Shown here: positions 41,914-49,425 of the stretch, in pieces | Layout: each line of letters starts with the position of its first letter | Numbering within the stretch: the stretch's first letter is position 1 | Source of the DNA: Halorubrum sp. PV6 | GTDB taxonomy: Archaea; Halobacteriota; Halobacteria; Halobacteriales; Haloferacaceae | Reading direction: 5' to 3' | DNA length: 64,000 bases | Assembly (NCBI RefSeq): GCF_003990725.2 | Contig: NZ_CP030064.1 | Location: 806,001 to 870,000, forward strand | Notes under the pieces: model-generated | The model's input: only the letters and a program-made list of their open reading frames with translations | What the model was told of the DNA's origin: nothing | Databases searched by the model: none | Translations under genes and position numbers: made by a program

Positions 41914-42663
41914 TCAGTACGCCGCGTCCCACCGAGCCGGCTTGCGCCGGTTCCCGCACTTGCGGCACTCCATCCGGTCCATCGTGTCGATGGCGATGTT
42001 CGTCCCCTCGCAGTTCCCGCAGAGGTACCCGTACCGCTGGCTCATCTCGGCGTCCGCGTACGCGACGTAGAAGGGGGCGTGCGAGCCGCGGTCGCTCTCG
42101 TCGAAGGCGACGTGGACCGTCTCGCCGTCCTCGGTCTCGTAGATGCCCTCGGAGATGCCGGCCAGCCGACCGATCTGCTTTCGGTACTCTCGCTCTTCGA
42201 ACGCCTCGTCGCCGATCTCCACCGAGCGCTCGCCGTCGAGGTCGTACCCCTCTCGATCGTAGAAGGCCGTCCCGGCCTCGTTGTCCGCGAGGACGCGCGC
42301 CTCGATCCGGTCGACATCGGCCGCGCGAAGGTCCGACTCCACGCGTTCGAGGAGTTCCGAGCCCACGCCGGACCCCCGGTGGTCGGGATGGACGTGGAGC
42401 CAGTCGATCTCGCCGACGCGCTCGCGTCGGCCGACGACGTAACTCTCGGCGAACCCGACGACCGTCCCGTCGACGAGGGCTACCGGGAACACCGTGTCCT
42501 CGTCGCCGATGTCCGCGCTCAGCTCCTCGGGGTCGTACCACTCGTCGACGGCCTCTGCGAGCAGCGCCTCGTCGACCGCGTGCCCGTATGACGCGAGCAG
42601 GGATTCGCGTGCGATCGTCCGGATGCTGTCGATGTCGTCGAGCGTTGCGGGTCGCAGATCCAT
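41914..42663 (-). CDS. GNAT N-acetyltransferase with C-terminal zinc ribbon
   Basis: 249 aa. The GNAT domain (about 1-155) has the acetyl-CoA motif A LHVHPDHRGSGVGSELLERV and the motif B NEAGTAFYDREGYDLDGERS. Residues about 210-249 contain two CxxC pairs (YLCGNCEGTN and MECRKCGNRR), forming a zinc ribbon. The ribbon may recruit a protein or nucleic-acid substrate. Upstream AT-rich tatatataaa (42680-42689 on the plus strand) supplies a TATA for this gene. Confidence 0.85.
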   Translation of the reverse strand: MDLRPATLDDIDSIRTIARESLLASYGHAVDEALLAEAVDEWYDPEELSADIGDEDTVFPVALVDGTVVGFAESYVVGRRERVGEIDWLHVHPDHRGSGVGSELLERVESDLRAADVDRIEARVLADNEAGTAFYDREGYDLDGERSVEIGDEAFEEREYRKQIGRLAGISEGIYETEDGETVHVAFDESDRGSHAPFYVAYADAEMSQRYGYLCGNCEGTNIAIDTMDRMECRKCGNRRKPARWDAAY

Positions 42664-42763
42664 ACGTATCCATTTACGCGTATATATAAAAACGCACAGG
42701 CAGCCACAGACGCTGCGGCAACGCGGTAAATTGGGGGACGGCGTGAGAAAAGCGGGGCTCGGT

Positions 42764-43039
42764 TTACGAGATGGAGTACGTCGCGGCGGCCATCAGGAGC
42801 ATGGTGAGCGCGAGCGCGAGCGCCATCACGTAGGTGAGCGAGCGGTTCTCCCACCGGAGGTGCTGGAAGTACGCGACGATGAGGAGCGTCTTGACGGTCG
42901 CGATAACCATCGTTCCGGCAATCGCCTGGGCGTAGGTGAAACTGACGAAGTCGGCCTCAAAGAGAATAAAATTCAGCGTCGCCGCGACCAGCAGCGCGAC
43001 GTAGATGGCCGAGTACAACTTGATCGAATCGTGCGACAT
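42764..43039 (-). CDS. Cytochrome c oxidase subunit IV-type membrane protein (COX4_pro)
   Basis: 91 aa with three helices: LYSAIYVALLVAATLNFILF, AQAIAGTMVIATVKTLLIVA and LTYVMALALALTMLLMAAAT. The pattern VKTLLIVAYFQHLRWE is typical of prokaryotic COX4-like subunits. Found 2.2 kb from coxAC on the other strand, it probably belongs to the same oxidase as CoxB/CoxAC. Confidence 0.8.
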   Translation of the reverse strand: MSHDSIKLYSAIYVALLVAATLNFILFEADFVSFTYAQAIAGTMVIATVKTLLIVAYFQHLRWENRSLTYVMALALALTMLLMAAATYSIS

Positions 43040-43230
43040 TGCTTGTATTCCCCTTCGGCCGTGTGCTTAAAGAATTAACCATCCGGGGAACCGGCGGCCC
43101 CGAGCGGCCGACAGCGACACGCGTCGATCGGTGTGGCCTGACAGATCCGGACCCGCCGACTCCGGATCCCGAAACGCCTATCCGCGCCACGCGCGCACCT
43201 CTCATCGGTCGCAGCCCGGCCGGAATCACC

Positions 43231-43749
43231 GTGGACCCGCTCGAACCGACAGCCGATCTGCTCGAATCGCTGTACGTCGTCAACAAGGTCGCAAAGCAGT
43301 TCGCCGACGAGGCGACCGCCGCCTACGAGCGCGGCGATCTCACCGAAAGCAACGTCCAGTCCGCCCGCAAGGACGCGCTATACCGGACGAAAACCGCCGT
43401 CCTCTCCCGCGTCGTCGCCCACGACCCGTCCCGCGTCTCGGGGGAGTATCACACGATCAACGGCGACGTGTGGCTCTTTTTATCCATCGACGGCTGGCAC
43501 TTCCACCAGCCGGCGTACGCGATCGGCGGCGAACTCACCGAGGCGATCGAGATCGCGAACGATCGGTCCGCCCCCATCGACGCCCCGTACGCCCGCGATT
43601 CGTCGGTCGAGCGCTCGGACCGAACGCTGGCGGAGTCGCTCTCGCGGCTGGCCGACGCCGGCGTCAACGCCAACGACCACCTCGCGCGGCCGACGGTCAC
43701 CAGCGCGGACGACCGGATCGTCGACGTGCGATGGTCGTTCCTCCCGTAA
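43231..43749 (+). CDS. Haloarchaeal hypothetical protein
   Basis: 172 aa from GTG 43231. Helical first half (PTADLLESLYVVNKVAKQFA, TESNVQSARKDALYRTKTAV) and a mixed second half (SGEYHTINGDVWLFLSIDGW HF, then SFLP at the end). A soluble protein is predicted. The frame is open to ATG 43039, but the upstream 64 residues are Pro/Arg-rich shadow-like. No function recognised; it lies between oxidase subunit IV and halocyanin but on the opposite strand to both. Confidence 0.62.
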   Translation: MDPLEPTADLLESLYVVNKVAKQFADEATAAYERGDLTESNVQSARKDALYRTKTAVLSRVVAHDPSRVSGEYHTINGDVWLFLSIDGWHFHQPAYAIGGELTEAIEIANDRSAPIDAPYARDSSVERSDRTLAESLSRLADAGVNANDHLARPTVTSADDRIVDVRWSFLP

Positions 43750-43830
43750 CGCACGCCACCGGCGAGACGATCGGTCCAGTCGCTATCCGGGATCACGTTC
43801 GATAAAACCGAACTGCGGTGCGAGGTCGCG

Positions 43831-44355
43831 TTACGCTTCGACGACTTCGATGGCGCCGAGCATGCCGTTCGCTCGGTGGGGCGTACACTCGTAGAGCTTG
43901 ACCCCTGCGGCGTCGAACGTCTGCTCGAAGGTGTACCCCTCCTCCATCACGGTCTCGCCGTTGTCGAACTCGGTCTCGGAGCCCTCGGCGGAGGCCACGT
44001 TGTGTCCGCCGCCCTCCCCGGTCCACTCCCAGACGACGGTCGTGCCGGCGTCGACCCGGATCGCGGCCGGGTCGAACGCGAAGCCGACGTCGCCCGCGCC
44101 GACCGCGACGCTGACCTCGTCTTGCCCGGTGTAGTCGAGGATCGTCCCGTCGTACATCCGGGCCTCGCCCTCGCTGAGGTAGGTGTCGATTTCGCTCGGC
44201 ACGTCGTCGAGCGCCTCCGGGCCGCTGTCGCCGCCGTCGGAGCCGTCGCCGCCGTCGCCACCGTCCCCGCCGCCCGAACAGCCGGCGAGCGTTCCGAGGG
44301 TCAACGCGGCTCCGGTTCCGGCGACGTACCGCCGTCTAGACAGTCTATCAGACAT
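43831..44355 (-). CDS. Halocyanin-type blue copper lipoprotein
   Basis: 174 aa. The Tat-like signal SRRRYVAGTGAALTLGTLAG ends in lipobox Cys26. A Gly/Asp linker leads to a halocyanin domain with type-1 copper ligands His118 (GGGHNVAS), Cys157, His160 and Met165 (YECTPHRANGM). It is a membrane-anchored periplasmic-face electron carrier, here most likely feeding the CuA site of the nearby oxidase. TATA-like element lies in actaaatagcg (44358-44368) just before the ATG, too close for a leaderless start, so the promoter is unclear. Confidence 0.92.
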   Translation of the reverse strand: MSDRLSRRRYVAGTGAALTLGTLAGCSGGGDGGDGGDGSDGGDSGPEALDDVPSEIDTYLSEGEARMYDGTILDYTGQDEVSVAVGAGDVGFAFDPAAIRVDAGTTVVWEWTGEGGGHNVASAEGSETEFDNGETVMEEGYTFEQTFDAAGVKLYECTPHRANGMLGAIEVVEA

Positions 44356-44488
44356 CGCTATTTAGTACGGTTTCTAGCCTTACAAACCCCTTGATGGCGG
44401 CCGTTCGGTGAGAATACCCCGCAGGTTATATATTCGCTATCGCCCCGCTGCCGGCGGGTTTATTCGCGGCCGTCGACGTTGCCTACCT

Positions 44489-45088
44489 ATGCGGGAAGAC
44501 GACCTGGCGACCCGCGTGGTCGACCACTACGCGGCCACCAACGACGACCCCGAGATCAACGTGGAGGAGCCGTACGACGCCGAGGGGCGGCGCGGGGTCG
44601 TCGACGTGTACGTCCGCCGTCACACGCCGGAGCGCGTCGACCACGTCATCGAGTTAAAAAGCGACGCGGCGGTGCGGGCCGCGACGGGCGCCAACGAGAT
44701 CCTCAGGCAGTACCGGCGCATGGAGCGGTACTTCCACGCGGACGAGCGCCACGCGATCCGACCGAAACTCGGGCGCACCCAACCCGGCGCGCGGTACCTG
44801 CTCTGTTTCGCCCCGACCCCGACCTGCGTCTATCACGTCGCGACTCACCGGTCGCTGTACGGCTCGGTCGACACGGCGGCGCGAGTCGACGACGTGCCCG
44901 CGGTCAGGACGGTCGGGTTTCTCACCGGGCTCGACGGTTCCCCCGCGGACCTCGGCGTGGTGTCGGTCAACGGGGACGCCCCGTTCGGCTCCGAAGCGTT
45001 CCTCCGTGCCGTGCCCGACGGCTCGCGGTTAGCGGAGAGCATTCGCCGGGTCGACGACGACGTGATCGACCCCGCCGTCGACGGATAA
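44489..45088 (+). CDS. Unassigned protein with PD-(D/E)XK nuclease-like motif
   Basis: 199 aa. The N-terminal third reads like the core of a PD-(D/E)XK fold: helix with acid residues, then GVVDVYVRRHT (Asp39), and VDHVIELKSDAAVRAATGAN (Glu55-x-Lys57), followed by helix ILRQYRRMERYF. Spacing D-x15-ExK fits. The second half is beta/alpha without recognised motifs. No restriction or CRISPR partner is nearby. It could be a genuine nuclease, a Holliday-junction-type enzyme or a degenerate fold; ATG 44489 chosen with the open frame extending 27 codons upstream. Confidence 0.6.
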   Translation: MREDDLATRVVDHYAATNDDPEINVEEPYDAEGRRGVVDVYVRRHTPERVDHVIELKSDAAVRAATGANEILRQYRRMERYFHADERHAIRPKLGRTQPGARYLLCFAPTPTCVYHVATHRSLYGSVDTAARVDDVPAVRTVGFLTGLDGSPADLGVVSVNGDAPFGSEAFLRAVPDGSRLAESIRRVDDDVIDPAVDG

Positions 45089-45134
45089 GAGGTACACGGG
45101 TCAGTGCGGCCGGTGCAGCCGTGTCGCGGCCGGC

Positions 45135-45488
45135 TCAGTACTCTTCGTACGCGAGATTCATCATCCACTGGGAGAACGCGTCGGCCTGCGCGTCGACCTC
45201 TTCCTCGCCGATGAACGGCGAGAGCATGTCGCCGGCCATGAGCAGCGAGAAGTCGAGGTCGCGAGGCGCGGGTTCGAGGTAGTACGTGTTGTGACCGTCG
45301 TAGACGGTGTCCGAGCGCTGAATGAGCCCGGACTCCTCTAGCGCCTCCGCGATCCGACTTCCCTTCCGCGAAGAGACGTCGAGTTCCTTCCAGAAGTCGC
45401 TCTGGTGGATGCCACCGGTCTCGCGGATGAGGTCGAGGCCGGCGCGTTCGTCCTCCGAGAGGTCGGCCTCGAGTTCGGACACACTCAT
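45135..45488 (-). CDS. Winged-helix (MarR/Lrp-like) transcriptional regulator
   Basis: 117 aa. A wHTH at about 12-70 (LDLIRETGGIHQSDFWKELD, SSRKGSRIAEALEESGLIQR) with a wing VYDGHNTYYLEP. The C-terminus (LLMAGDMLSPFIGEEEV) is short and acidic. No effector domain. Haloarchaea carry several such single-domain regulators with unknown ligands. Confidence 0.8.
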   Translation of the reverse strand: MSVSELEADLSEDERAGLDLIRETGGIHQSDFWKELDVSSRKGSRIAEALEESGLIQRSDTVYDGHNTYYLEPAPRDLDFSLLMAGDMLSPFIGEEEVDAQADAFSQWMMNLAYEEY

Positions 45489-45544
45489 ACGCTAACACCC
45501 GCCCGCGACTCGCTTAAAACTGGCTTTCCGCGCCGTCGCCGTCG

Positions 45545-46351
45545 CTACGCCGACCTGTCCGCGCCACGCGAGCCGACGGCTCCGAAGCCGGCCGGCAGCG
45601 ACACGGGCTCCGCGGGCGTCTCGCACGGCGGGCCGTCGGCGTACGCGAACGCGACCGACCCGTCCGCGTCGGCGGTCGTCCGGATCCGGGTGAACGACCG
45701 GGTACCGAACCCGTCGCCGTGGAGGCACGCGCCGTAGGCGTGGTCCGCGAGGGTCGCGCTCGCCCGGTCGAGCCACTCCTCGCTCGACTCACCGGGTTCG
45801 GGCGGCAGCGCGCTCGCGACCGAGCGCGCGCTCTCGACGCGCTCCTCGCCGACCTCGCGCCGCCGGTCCGGGACCGAAAAGCGCTCGACACCGTTGACCA
45901 CGCCGCCGACGTTGCCGACGACGTGGACGCCGGGGTCGAGCGGCGTGACCGTCAACTCCCCGTCGTACGAGAGCAGGAAAGCGTCGTCGCCGTCGGCGAT
46001 GGCGAGGTTGAACCCGTCGTACGACCGACTCGCGACGGCGCGCTCGACCGCCTCGACGGTCTCGGTCGCCGAATCGGTCTGCAGGCAGTCGCGGACGAGC
46101 AACCCGCGCGAGCGGTCGGCTTGTCGGTCGGCGTCGAGCCAGCGGTTCGTAATCGCGACGACGACTCCCGACGCGGAGACGCCGATCCACGTCCCGCCGG
46201 CTTCGGCGTCGCGGGGCGCGACGAACCGGTCGTCGTCGTCGCCGCGCAGCGCCGGCGGTTCGGCGGGCCGGTCCATCGCTTCGTCGCGGTTCGCGGCGAG
46301 CGCGACGGGGGCGTCGTCGAACGCCCGCCACGCGAGCGTGAGCGTGCACAC
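45545..46351 (-). CDS. NRDE/TANGO2 family protein
   Basis: 268 aa from GTG 46351. The family N-terminus CTLTLAWRAF (Cys2, possibly an Ntn-type nucleophile after Met removal) and the eponymous ANRDEAMDRPAEPP at about 20-33 are present, as are GGTWIGVSASGVVVAITNR and DPGVHVVGNVGG. TANGO2 relatives influence heme and lipid handling in eukaryotes; in archaea the role is unknown. The GTG start was chosen because it places Cys at position 2; the frame is open 51 codons further. Confidence 0.85.
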   Translation of the reverse strand: MCTLTLAWRAFDDAPVALAANRDEAMDRPAEPPALRGDDDDRFVAPRDAEAGGTWIGVSASGVVVAITNRWLDADRQADRSRGLLVRDCLQTDSATETVEAVERAVASRSYDGFNLAIADGDDAFLLSYDGELTVTPLDPGVHVVGNVGGVVNGVERFSVPDRRREVGEERVESARSVASALPPEPGESSEEWLDRASATLADHAYGACLHGDGFGTRSFTRIRTTADADGSVAFAYADGPPCETPAEPVSLPAGFGAVGSRGADRSA

Positions 46352-46413
46352 GACCGGAGATACGGCGCCCCGCGAGGAAAAGCCCGCGATCGGCTGGGTG
46401 AAACTCTTTACTC

Positions 46414-46423
46414 GGTATAAAAG
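46414..46423 (+). promoter_or_regulatory. TATA box for gdh-gfcR
   Basis: ggtataaaag with AT-rich flank (46401-46432), about 40 bp before the gdh ATG, implying a short leader. The same stretch could also serve the divergent TANGO2 gene. GfcR is expected to act on sugar-catabolic promoters of this kind; its binding motif was not verified here. Confidence 0.55.
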
Positions 46424-46457
46424 AAATCTTTTGGTGGCTGGCCGCGAAGGTAGTGAT

Positions 46458-47528
46458 ATGAATGCGATCGCCGTGTACGACGGGGAGGGCGAACCGGTCG
46501 TCACAGAGAAGCCGCGACCGACGCCGGCCGCCGGAGAGGCACTCGTGCGAACCCTGCGAGTCGGCGTCGACGGGACCGATCACGAGGTCATCGCCGGGGG
46601 GCACGGGGGATCGCCCGAGGGCGAAGACCACCTCGTCTTGGGGCACGAGGCCGTCGGCGTGGTCGAAGACCCGAACGGGACGGCGTTCGAGGTCGGCGAC
46701 GTCGTGGTGCCGACCGTCAGGCGCCCGCCGAACGGCGAAAACGAGTACTTCGCCCGCGGCGAGCCGGACATGGCGCCGGACGGCCAGTACCACGAGCGCG
46801 GGATCGTCGGCGCTCACGGGTTCATGGCGGAGTACTTCACCACGCCAGAGGAGTTCTTGATTGAGATTCCCCCCGCCCTCGCCGAGTGGGGGTTCCTCGT
46901 CGAACCCGTCTCGATAGCGGAGAAGGCGATCGAACACGCGTACGCCAGCCGGTCGGCGTTCCAGTGGGCGCCGGAGTCCGCGCTCGTGTTGGGGAACGGC
47001 TCGCTCGGCCTGTTGACCGTGGCGACGCTGGACGAGTCGTTCGAGCGGGTCTACTGTCTCGGGCGGCGCGAGCGTCCCGACCCGACGATCGACATCATCG
47101 AGTCGCTCGGCGCGACGTACGTCAACTCGAACGAGACGCCGGTCTCGTCCGTACCGGACGCCTACGAGCCGATGGACTTCGTCTTCGAGGCGACGGGGTA
47201 CGCGCCCCACGCGTTCGACACCATCGAGGCGCTCGCGCCGAACGGCGTCGGCGCGCTGCTCGGCGTGCCGGGTGACTGGGAGTTCGAGATCGACGGCGGC
47301 CGGCTTCACCGCGAGTTCGTCCTCCACAACAAGGCGCTCGTCGGCAGCGTCAACTCCGGGTACGAACACTTCGAGGCCGCCGTCGACTCGCTGTCCCGCC
47401 TTTCGCCCGGCTTCCTCGACGATCTCGTCACCGGAGTGTACGGGCTCGACGAGTTCGAGGCCGCGTTCGCGGATGACGACACGACTATTAAAACGGCGGT
47501 TGAATTCGACACATATGAAAAACGTTGA
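46458..47528 (+). CDS. gdh: Glucose 1-dehydrogenase, haloarchaeal zinc MDR type
   Basis: 356 aa. First enzyme of the semi-phosphorylative Entner-Doudoroff pathway (glucose + NAD(P)+ to gluconolactone). Zinc-site residues match those of characterised haloarchaeal enzymes: Asp38, His63 and Glu64 (LGHEAVGVVED), and an acidic residue near 149 (FLVEPVSIAEKA). The nucleotide-binding fold has VLGNGSLGLLTVATL. It overlaps gfcR by 14 nt, giving a sugar-catabolism regulator/enzyme pair known from Haloferax. Confidence 0.93.
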   Translation: MNAIAVYDGEGEPVVTEKPRPTPAAGEALVRTLRVGVDGTDHEVIAGGHGGSPEGEDHLVLGHEAVGVVEDPNGTAFEVGDVVVPTVRRPPNGENEYFARGEPDMAPDGQYHERGIVGAHGFMAEYFTTPEEFLIEIPPALAEWGFLVEPVSIAEKAIEHAYASRSAFQWAPESALVLGNGSLGLLTVATLDESFERVYCLGRRERPDPTIDIIESLGATYVNSNETPVSSVPDAYEPMDFVFEATGYAPHAFDTIEALAPNGVGALLGVPGDWEFEIDGGRLHREFVLHNKALVGSVNSGYEHFEAAVDSLSRLSPGFLDDLVTGVYGLDEFEAAFADDDTTIKTAVEFDTYEKR

Positions 47529-48150
47529 CGACCTCATCGACAGCGCGGCCGAACTCGCGGAACACGGGCTTTCGAAGGGCGAAATCGCCGACGAACTGAA
47601 CGTCTCGCGTGAGACCGCAAGCTGGCTCGTCGAGCGCGGCGGCGGCAACCACGCGGACACCGAGACGGCGGCGACGACCACGACGGCCGACATCCACATC
47701 GACTGGTCGGCGCTCGGGCGCGACTCGACGCGGCTCGGGTACGCGGCGAGCGCGATGGCGGATCTGCTTGCCAAGCAGGGCGAGGAGGTCGACCTGACCG
47801 TCGGCATCGAGAAGGCCGGCGCGCCCCTCGCGACCGCGGTCGCAGACCGGCTCGACACAGACCTGGGAACGTACGCGCCCGCGAAACACCAGTGGGACGA
47901 AGGCGACATCGACGAGCAGGGCGGGGGGTTCTCGCGGAACTTCGCCGCGATCCGCGGCCGCGACTGCTACGTCGTCGACGACATCATCACCTCGGGGACG
48001 ACGATGCGAGAGTCCATCGACGCGATCCGCGAGCAGGGCGGCGACCCCGTCGCCTGCGTCGTGCTCGTGGACAAGCGCGGCTACGACGAGATAGACGGCG
48101 TCCCGGTGTACTCGCTCGTCGACGTGGTTCGCGTCGACCGCGAGGAGTAA
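47515..48150 (+). CDS. gfcR: Sugar-catabolism regulator GfcR (HTH fused to phosphoribosyltransferase-like domain)
   Basis: 211 aa. N-terminal HTH at about 18-41 (LSKGEIADELNVSRETASWL) and a C-terminal type I PRTase fold with PRPP motif VVDDIITSGTTM at about 153-164. In Haloferax volcanii the homologue activates genes for glucose and fructose degradation; the PRTase part is thought to sense a metabolite. Start ATG 47515 lies inside gdh; the frame is open further upstream but that would be the gdh frame's shadow. Confidence 0.93.
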   Translation: MKNVDDLIDSAAELAEHGLSKGEIADELNVSRETASWLVERGGGNHADTETAATTTTADIHIDWSALGRDSTRLGYAASAMADLLAKQGEEVDLTVGIEKAGAPLATAVADRLDTDLGTYAPAKHQWDEGDIDEQGGGFSRNFAAIRGRDCYVVDDIITSGTTMRESIDAIREQGGDPVACVVLVDKRGYDEIDGVPVYSLVDVVRVDREE

Positions 48151-48207
48151 TCGCGGGGCCGTCACCCGTGCGGAACCCATTTGCCTCGCGGGTGCGTACC
48201 GCTGTCC

Positions 48208-48552
48208 ATGACGTTCCAACCCGAAAGCGACGCCGAGCCCGAAGAGATCAGCGCCCGCGTCGAGGAGACGCTCGCCGAAAACGACGTGGTCTTGTTCATG
48301 AAGGGGAACCGGCTGATGCCCCAGTGCGGCTACTCACAGCGCGCCGTCGAACTAATCGGCCAGCACGTCGAGGAGTTCGAGACGGTCGACGTCCTGCCGG
48401 CGCTGCCGCACTACCGCGAGGCGCTCGAAGCGGAGAGCGGCTGGGAGACGATTCCGCAGACGTTCGTCGACGGCGAGTTCATCGGCGGGAGCGACGTCCT
48501 CGCGGAGCTCGACGAGCGCGGCGAACTGGCCGCCGAACTGGGCGCGGAGTAG
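48208..48552 (+). CDS. Monothiol-type glutaredoxin (CGYS)
   Basis: 114 aa. The thioredoxin fold carries KGNRLMPQCGYSQRAV with Cys40 in CGYS, close to the CGFS of Fe-S-handling glutaredoxins, and the cis-Pro ETIPQTFVDGEFIGGSDVLA. In a gamma-glutamylcysteine-using archaeon (gshA is at 17653) it may work with that thiol and bind a shared [2Fe-2S] cluster. ATG 48208 chosen over 48181. Confidence 0.9.
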   Translation: MTFQPESDAEPEEISARVEETLAENDVVLFMKGNRLMPQCGYSQRAVELIGQHVEEFETVDVLPALPHYREALEAESGWETIPQTFVDGEFIGGSDVLAELDERGELAAELGAE

Positions 48553-48578
48553 TCCGACCGTCCGGTCGCGGGCAGCGT

Positions 48579-48662
48579 CGCCCCGCCACACCAGCGAATC
48601 GCCCCGTCACACCAGCGAATCTCCCTGCCACACCAGCGAATCGTCCCGTCACGACCCTCGAA
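48579..48662. repeat. 21-bp tandem repeat after the glutaredoxin gene
   Basis: Three copies at 48579, 48600 and 48621 share the core ccacaccagcgaat (one has tcacaccagcgaat), and a decayed fourth runs to 48662. Variation is in the first seven bases (cgccccg, cgccccg, ctccctg). It begins 27 bp after the stop. Confidence 0.85.
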
Positions 48663-48828
48663 CCGGCGTTCACGTCGCGTACGCCGCCACGCGCGGGAGC
48701 GTCGTTCGATCTTGAAGTTCGGAATTCGAAGGGCAGGCGATATAAACCCTCGGGCCGTAGTTAGGGTAGAAGCAGCAGTCGCCGCTGCCGCCGTGCCGAT
48801 CGGTTCGACCCACTTCACCAACCCAACA

Positions 48829-49398
48829 ATGACAGGCCGCGTGTTCAGACTTCATTCGACGCTCGAACTGCCACTCGAAGACGTGGAGACGTACTTCGAA
48901 GAAGATCCCGACCTACCCCCGGAGATCGAGGACATCGACATCACGCGTCGAAACAACACCCTCATCATCAAGGCCCTGTCCGACGACGAATCGATCAGCA
49001 AGTACACCCCGACCGCCCAGCTGAAGGCGTCCGTCACGGAGACGCGCGTCTGGGAGGAAGAGCCGCCGCGCGCCGGCGGCCCCCAGTGGATGGACGACGA
49101 AGAAGAGGAGATCCCATCCGAACTCGTCGAGTTCGCCTGCTTTAAAGGCGACCGCGAGACCGTCCTCCAGAACTCCGCGCTTCAGTACCCGATGTTTCTC
49201 GTCCTCCGGAAGATCGCGACGCTCTCCGAGAAGGGGACGCTGACGGCGATCACCGAAGAGGACGGGACGCTCGAAGCGACCCGCATCGTCGAGGGCGAAC
49301 CGCGCCCCGCGAGCATCGAAGTCGTCGAGAGCCCGCAGGGCGGCGGCGACGGCGACGGCGGCGTCAACTGGCGCGACAACGAGTTCATCTCGGACTGA
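48829..49398 (+). CDS. Haloarchaeal conserved protein (DUF7110-like)
   Basis: 189 aa: MTGRVFRLHSTLELPLEDVE, then DIDITRRNNTLIIKALSDDE and EIPSELVEFACFKGDRETVL, QYPMFLVLRKIATLSEKGTL. It is acidic, soluble, with two alpha/beta halves. I recall the DUF7110 label for such proteins; function unknown. A good TATA (gatataaac, 48739-48747) lies ~85 bp upstream, so the transcript would carry a 5' leader of about 55-60 nt, unusual where leaderless mRNAs prevail. Gly/Asp-rich tail. Confidence 0.75.
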   Translation: MTGRVFRLHSTLELPLEDVETYFEEDPDLPPEIEDIDITRRNNTLIIKALSDDESISKYTPTAQLKASVTETRVWEEEPPRAGGPQWMDDEEEEIPSELVEFACFKGDRETVLQNSALQYPMFLVLRKIATLSEKGTLTAITEEDGTLEATRIVEGEPRPASIEVVESPQGGGDGDGGVNWRDNEFISD

Positions 49399-49425
49399 GC
49401 CCGGCGCTTCGGGCGTCGACCCGCG

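Noticed and set aside
45789-47909. 706-codon minus-strand frame over gdh and gfcR
   Set aside because: Shadow of two well-defined plus-strand genes; only its end coincides with the real TANGO2-type gene region in a different frame.
48579-48662. Short tandem array as a CRISPR
   Set aside because: Direct head-to-tail 21-bp units without unique spacers and with no cas gene near.
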